Of a stretch of DNA of 64,000 bases, positions 63,496 through 64,000 are shown piece by piece. Where the stretch lies: positions 434,001-498,000 of the forward strand of contig NZ_CP115784.1 of NCBI RefSeq assembly GCF_027913215.1, read 5' to 3'. This DNA is from Paracoccus aerodenitrificans (GTDB taxonomy: Bacteria > Pseudomonadota > Alphaproteobacteria > Rhodobacterales > Rhodobacteraceae). The notes below the pieces were generated by a model. The model did no database searches. It was not told where the DNA came from and saw nothing but the letters and a program-made list of their open reading frames with translations. A program made the translations under genes and the position numbers. Position 1 is the first letter of the stretch. Each line of letters starts with the position of its first letter.

Positions 63496-63524
63496 GTGAC
63501 CGGACCATAACGGAACGGTAACAG
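63496..63524 (-). promoter_or_regulatory. PHO-box-like triple repeat upstream of phoD
   Basis: On the minus strand CTGTTAC-CGTT-CCGTTAT-GGTC-CGGTCAC shows three 7-mers at exact 11-bp spacing, close to the CTGTCAT-N4-CTGTCAT pattern bound by PhoB. It lies about 56-84 bp before the start codon of phoD, a known Pho-regulon type gene. Confidence 0.5.
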
Positions 63525-63600
63525 CCATGTGTGCGTTCGCCCCGTGACCTTCGCCGCAAGGTGATGTGCAAGTCATTCGAAAGCCATGCATAAAGGACGC

Positions 63601-64000
63601 ATGAAAAAACTCGCCCTCGCAATCGCGCCCGTCATCGCCCTTCTCGTTTCCGCGCCCGCTGCGCTGGCCGAGAGGATTCCGCTTAACACGATCTCGAACT
63701 ATCTGAACGGACTGACCACGCTTCAGTCAGAGTTCACTCAGGTCAACCCGGATGGTACGATCTCGACCGGAACGGTCTATATTCACCGCCCGAACCGGGT
63801 CCGGTTCGAATATGATAACTCGAATCAGCTCATGCTGGCCTCTGCCGGTCAGGTTGCGGTGTTCGACGCCAAGTCAAATCAGGGACCGCAGATCTATCCG
63901 CTGTCGGAAACGCCGCTGTCGATCATCCTTGCGCCCAATGTCAATCTGGCGCGGCAGGGCATGGTGACAGGCCATAGCGAGGTGAAAAACACCACCGTCG
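63601..64000 (+). CDS. lolA: Outer-membrane lipoprotein carrier protein LolA (partial, C-terminus outside window)
   Basis: The frame is open to the window end. A signal peptide of about 23 residues (MKKLALAIAPVIALLVS, cut near ALA-E) is followed by YLNGLTTLQSEFTQVNPDGT and the convex beta-sheet segment GTVYIHRPNRVRFEYD, typical of LolA. It carries lipoproteins across the periplasm. AAAGGA precedes the ATG. Divergent from phoD. Confidence 0.9.
   Translation, partial: MKKLALAIAPVIALLVSAPAALAERIPLNTISNYLNGLTTLQSEFTQVNPDGTISTGTVYIHRPNRVRFEYDNSNQLMLASAGQVAVFDAKSNQGPQIYPLSETPLSIILAPNVNLARQGMVTGHSEVKNTTV

Overview
The window is chromosomal DNA of an alphaproteobacterium of the Rhodobacterales, most likely Paracoccus or a close relative. 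The reasons are the GC-rich, densely packed genes, the Rieske / cytochrome b / cytochrome c1 operon whose c1 carries a Paracoccus-type acidic Ala/Glu-rich insertion of about 165 residues, the tsaD-hemD-mitofilin-HemY arrangement, and a DUF2794 gene. Most of the window is ordinary core genome.

Layout. 1-1.4 kb: part of a polar amino-acid ABC transporter. 1.5-5.5 kb: a gene set resembling gamma-glutamyl-polyamine catabolism (class I amidotransferase, PaiB-like flavoprotein, glutamine-synthetase-like ligase, FAD oxidoreductase). 5.5-8.7 kb: glmU-glmS for UDP-GlcNAc, divergent from gph. 9.5-12.5 kb: a tightly overlapping operon tsaD - small membrane protein - gpsA - YciI - EVE. 12.5-16.7 kb: hemD, a mitofilin homologue and HemY. 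Then tRNA-Thr(CGT), an NsrR-like Rrf2 regulator behind an FNR-type box, trkA-trkH, hfq-hflX, a DUF333 lipoprotein and radC. 24-30 kb: a complete BMP-type nucleoside ABC importer with purine-nucleoside phosphorylase and an unidentified small exported protein inside the operon. 30-33.4 kb: petABC. 33.5-38 kb: ribokinase, glutamate dehydrogenase, a TetR regulator, two tandem I78-inhibitor-like lipoproteins and DUF2794. 37.9-41.2 kb: thiBPQ under a TPP riboswitch. 41.3-50.6 kb: aroC, a GST, the chain argC-gpmI-envC-like-ctpA-rppH with overlapping start and stop codons, a LOG-family gene and dapD.

50.6-57.8 kb is a decayed integrative element next to the 3' end of tRNA-Arg(CCT). From left to right it holds a frameshifted Mob/Pre relaxase, an IS3 remnant, a NotI-family restriction endonuclease truncated at both ends, an intact IS21-family element with four copies of a 20-bp end repeat, an IS630 remnant, an XRE regulator with a palindromic operator, two small excisionase-like proteins and a tyrosine integrase. 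57.9-64 kb returns to host genes: a LacI-type regulator, an MFS transporter, D-amino-acid aminotransferase, a plus-strand region with an orphan terminator (possible small RNA), PhoD behind a PHO-box-like repeat, and the start of lolA.

I see no complete, clearly novel multi-gene system. The least-explained signals are: a triple GTACAC array with an 11-bp period found in two unrelated intergenic regions, the orphan terminator and folded RNA candidate at 61.7-61.9 kb, the small exported protein in the nucleoside operon, the tandem I78 lipoproteins, and the small control region of the integrative element.
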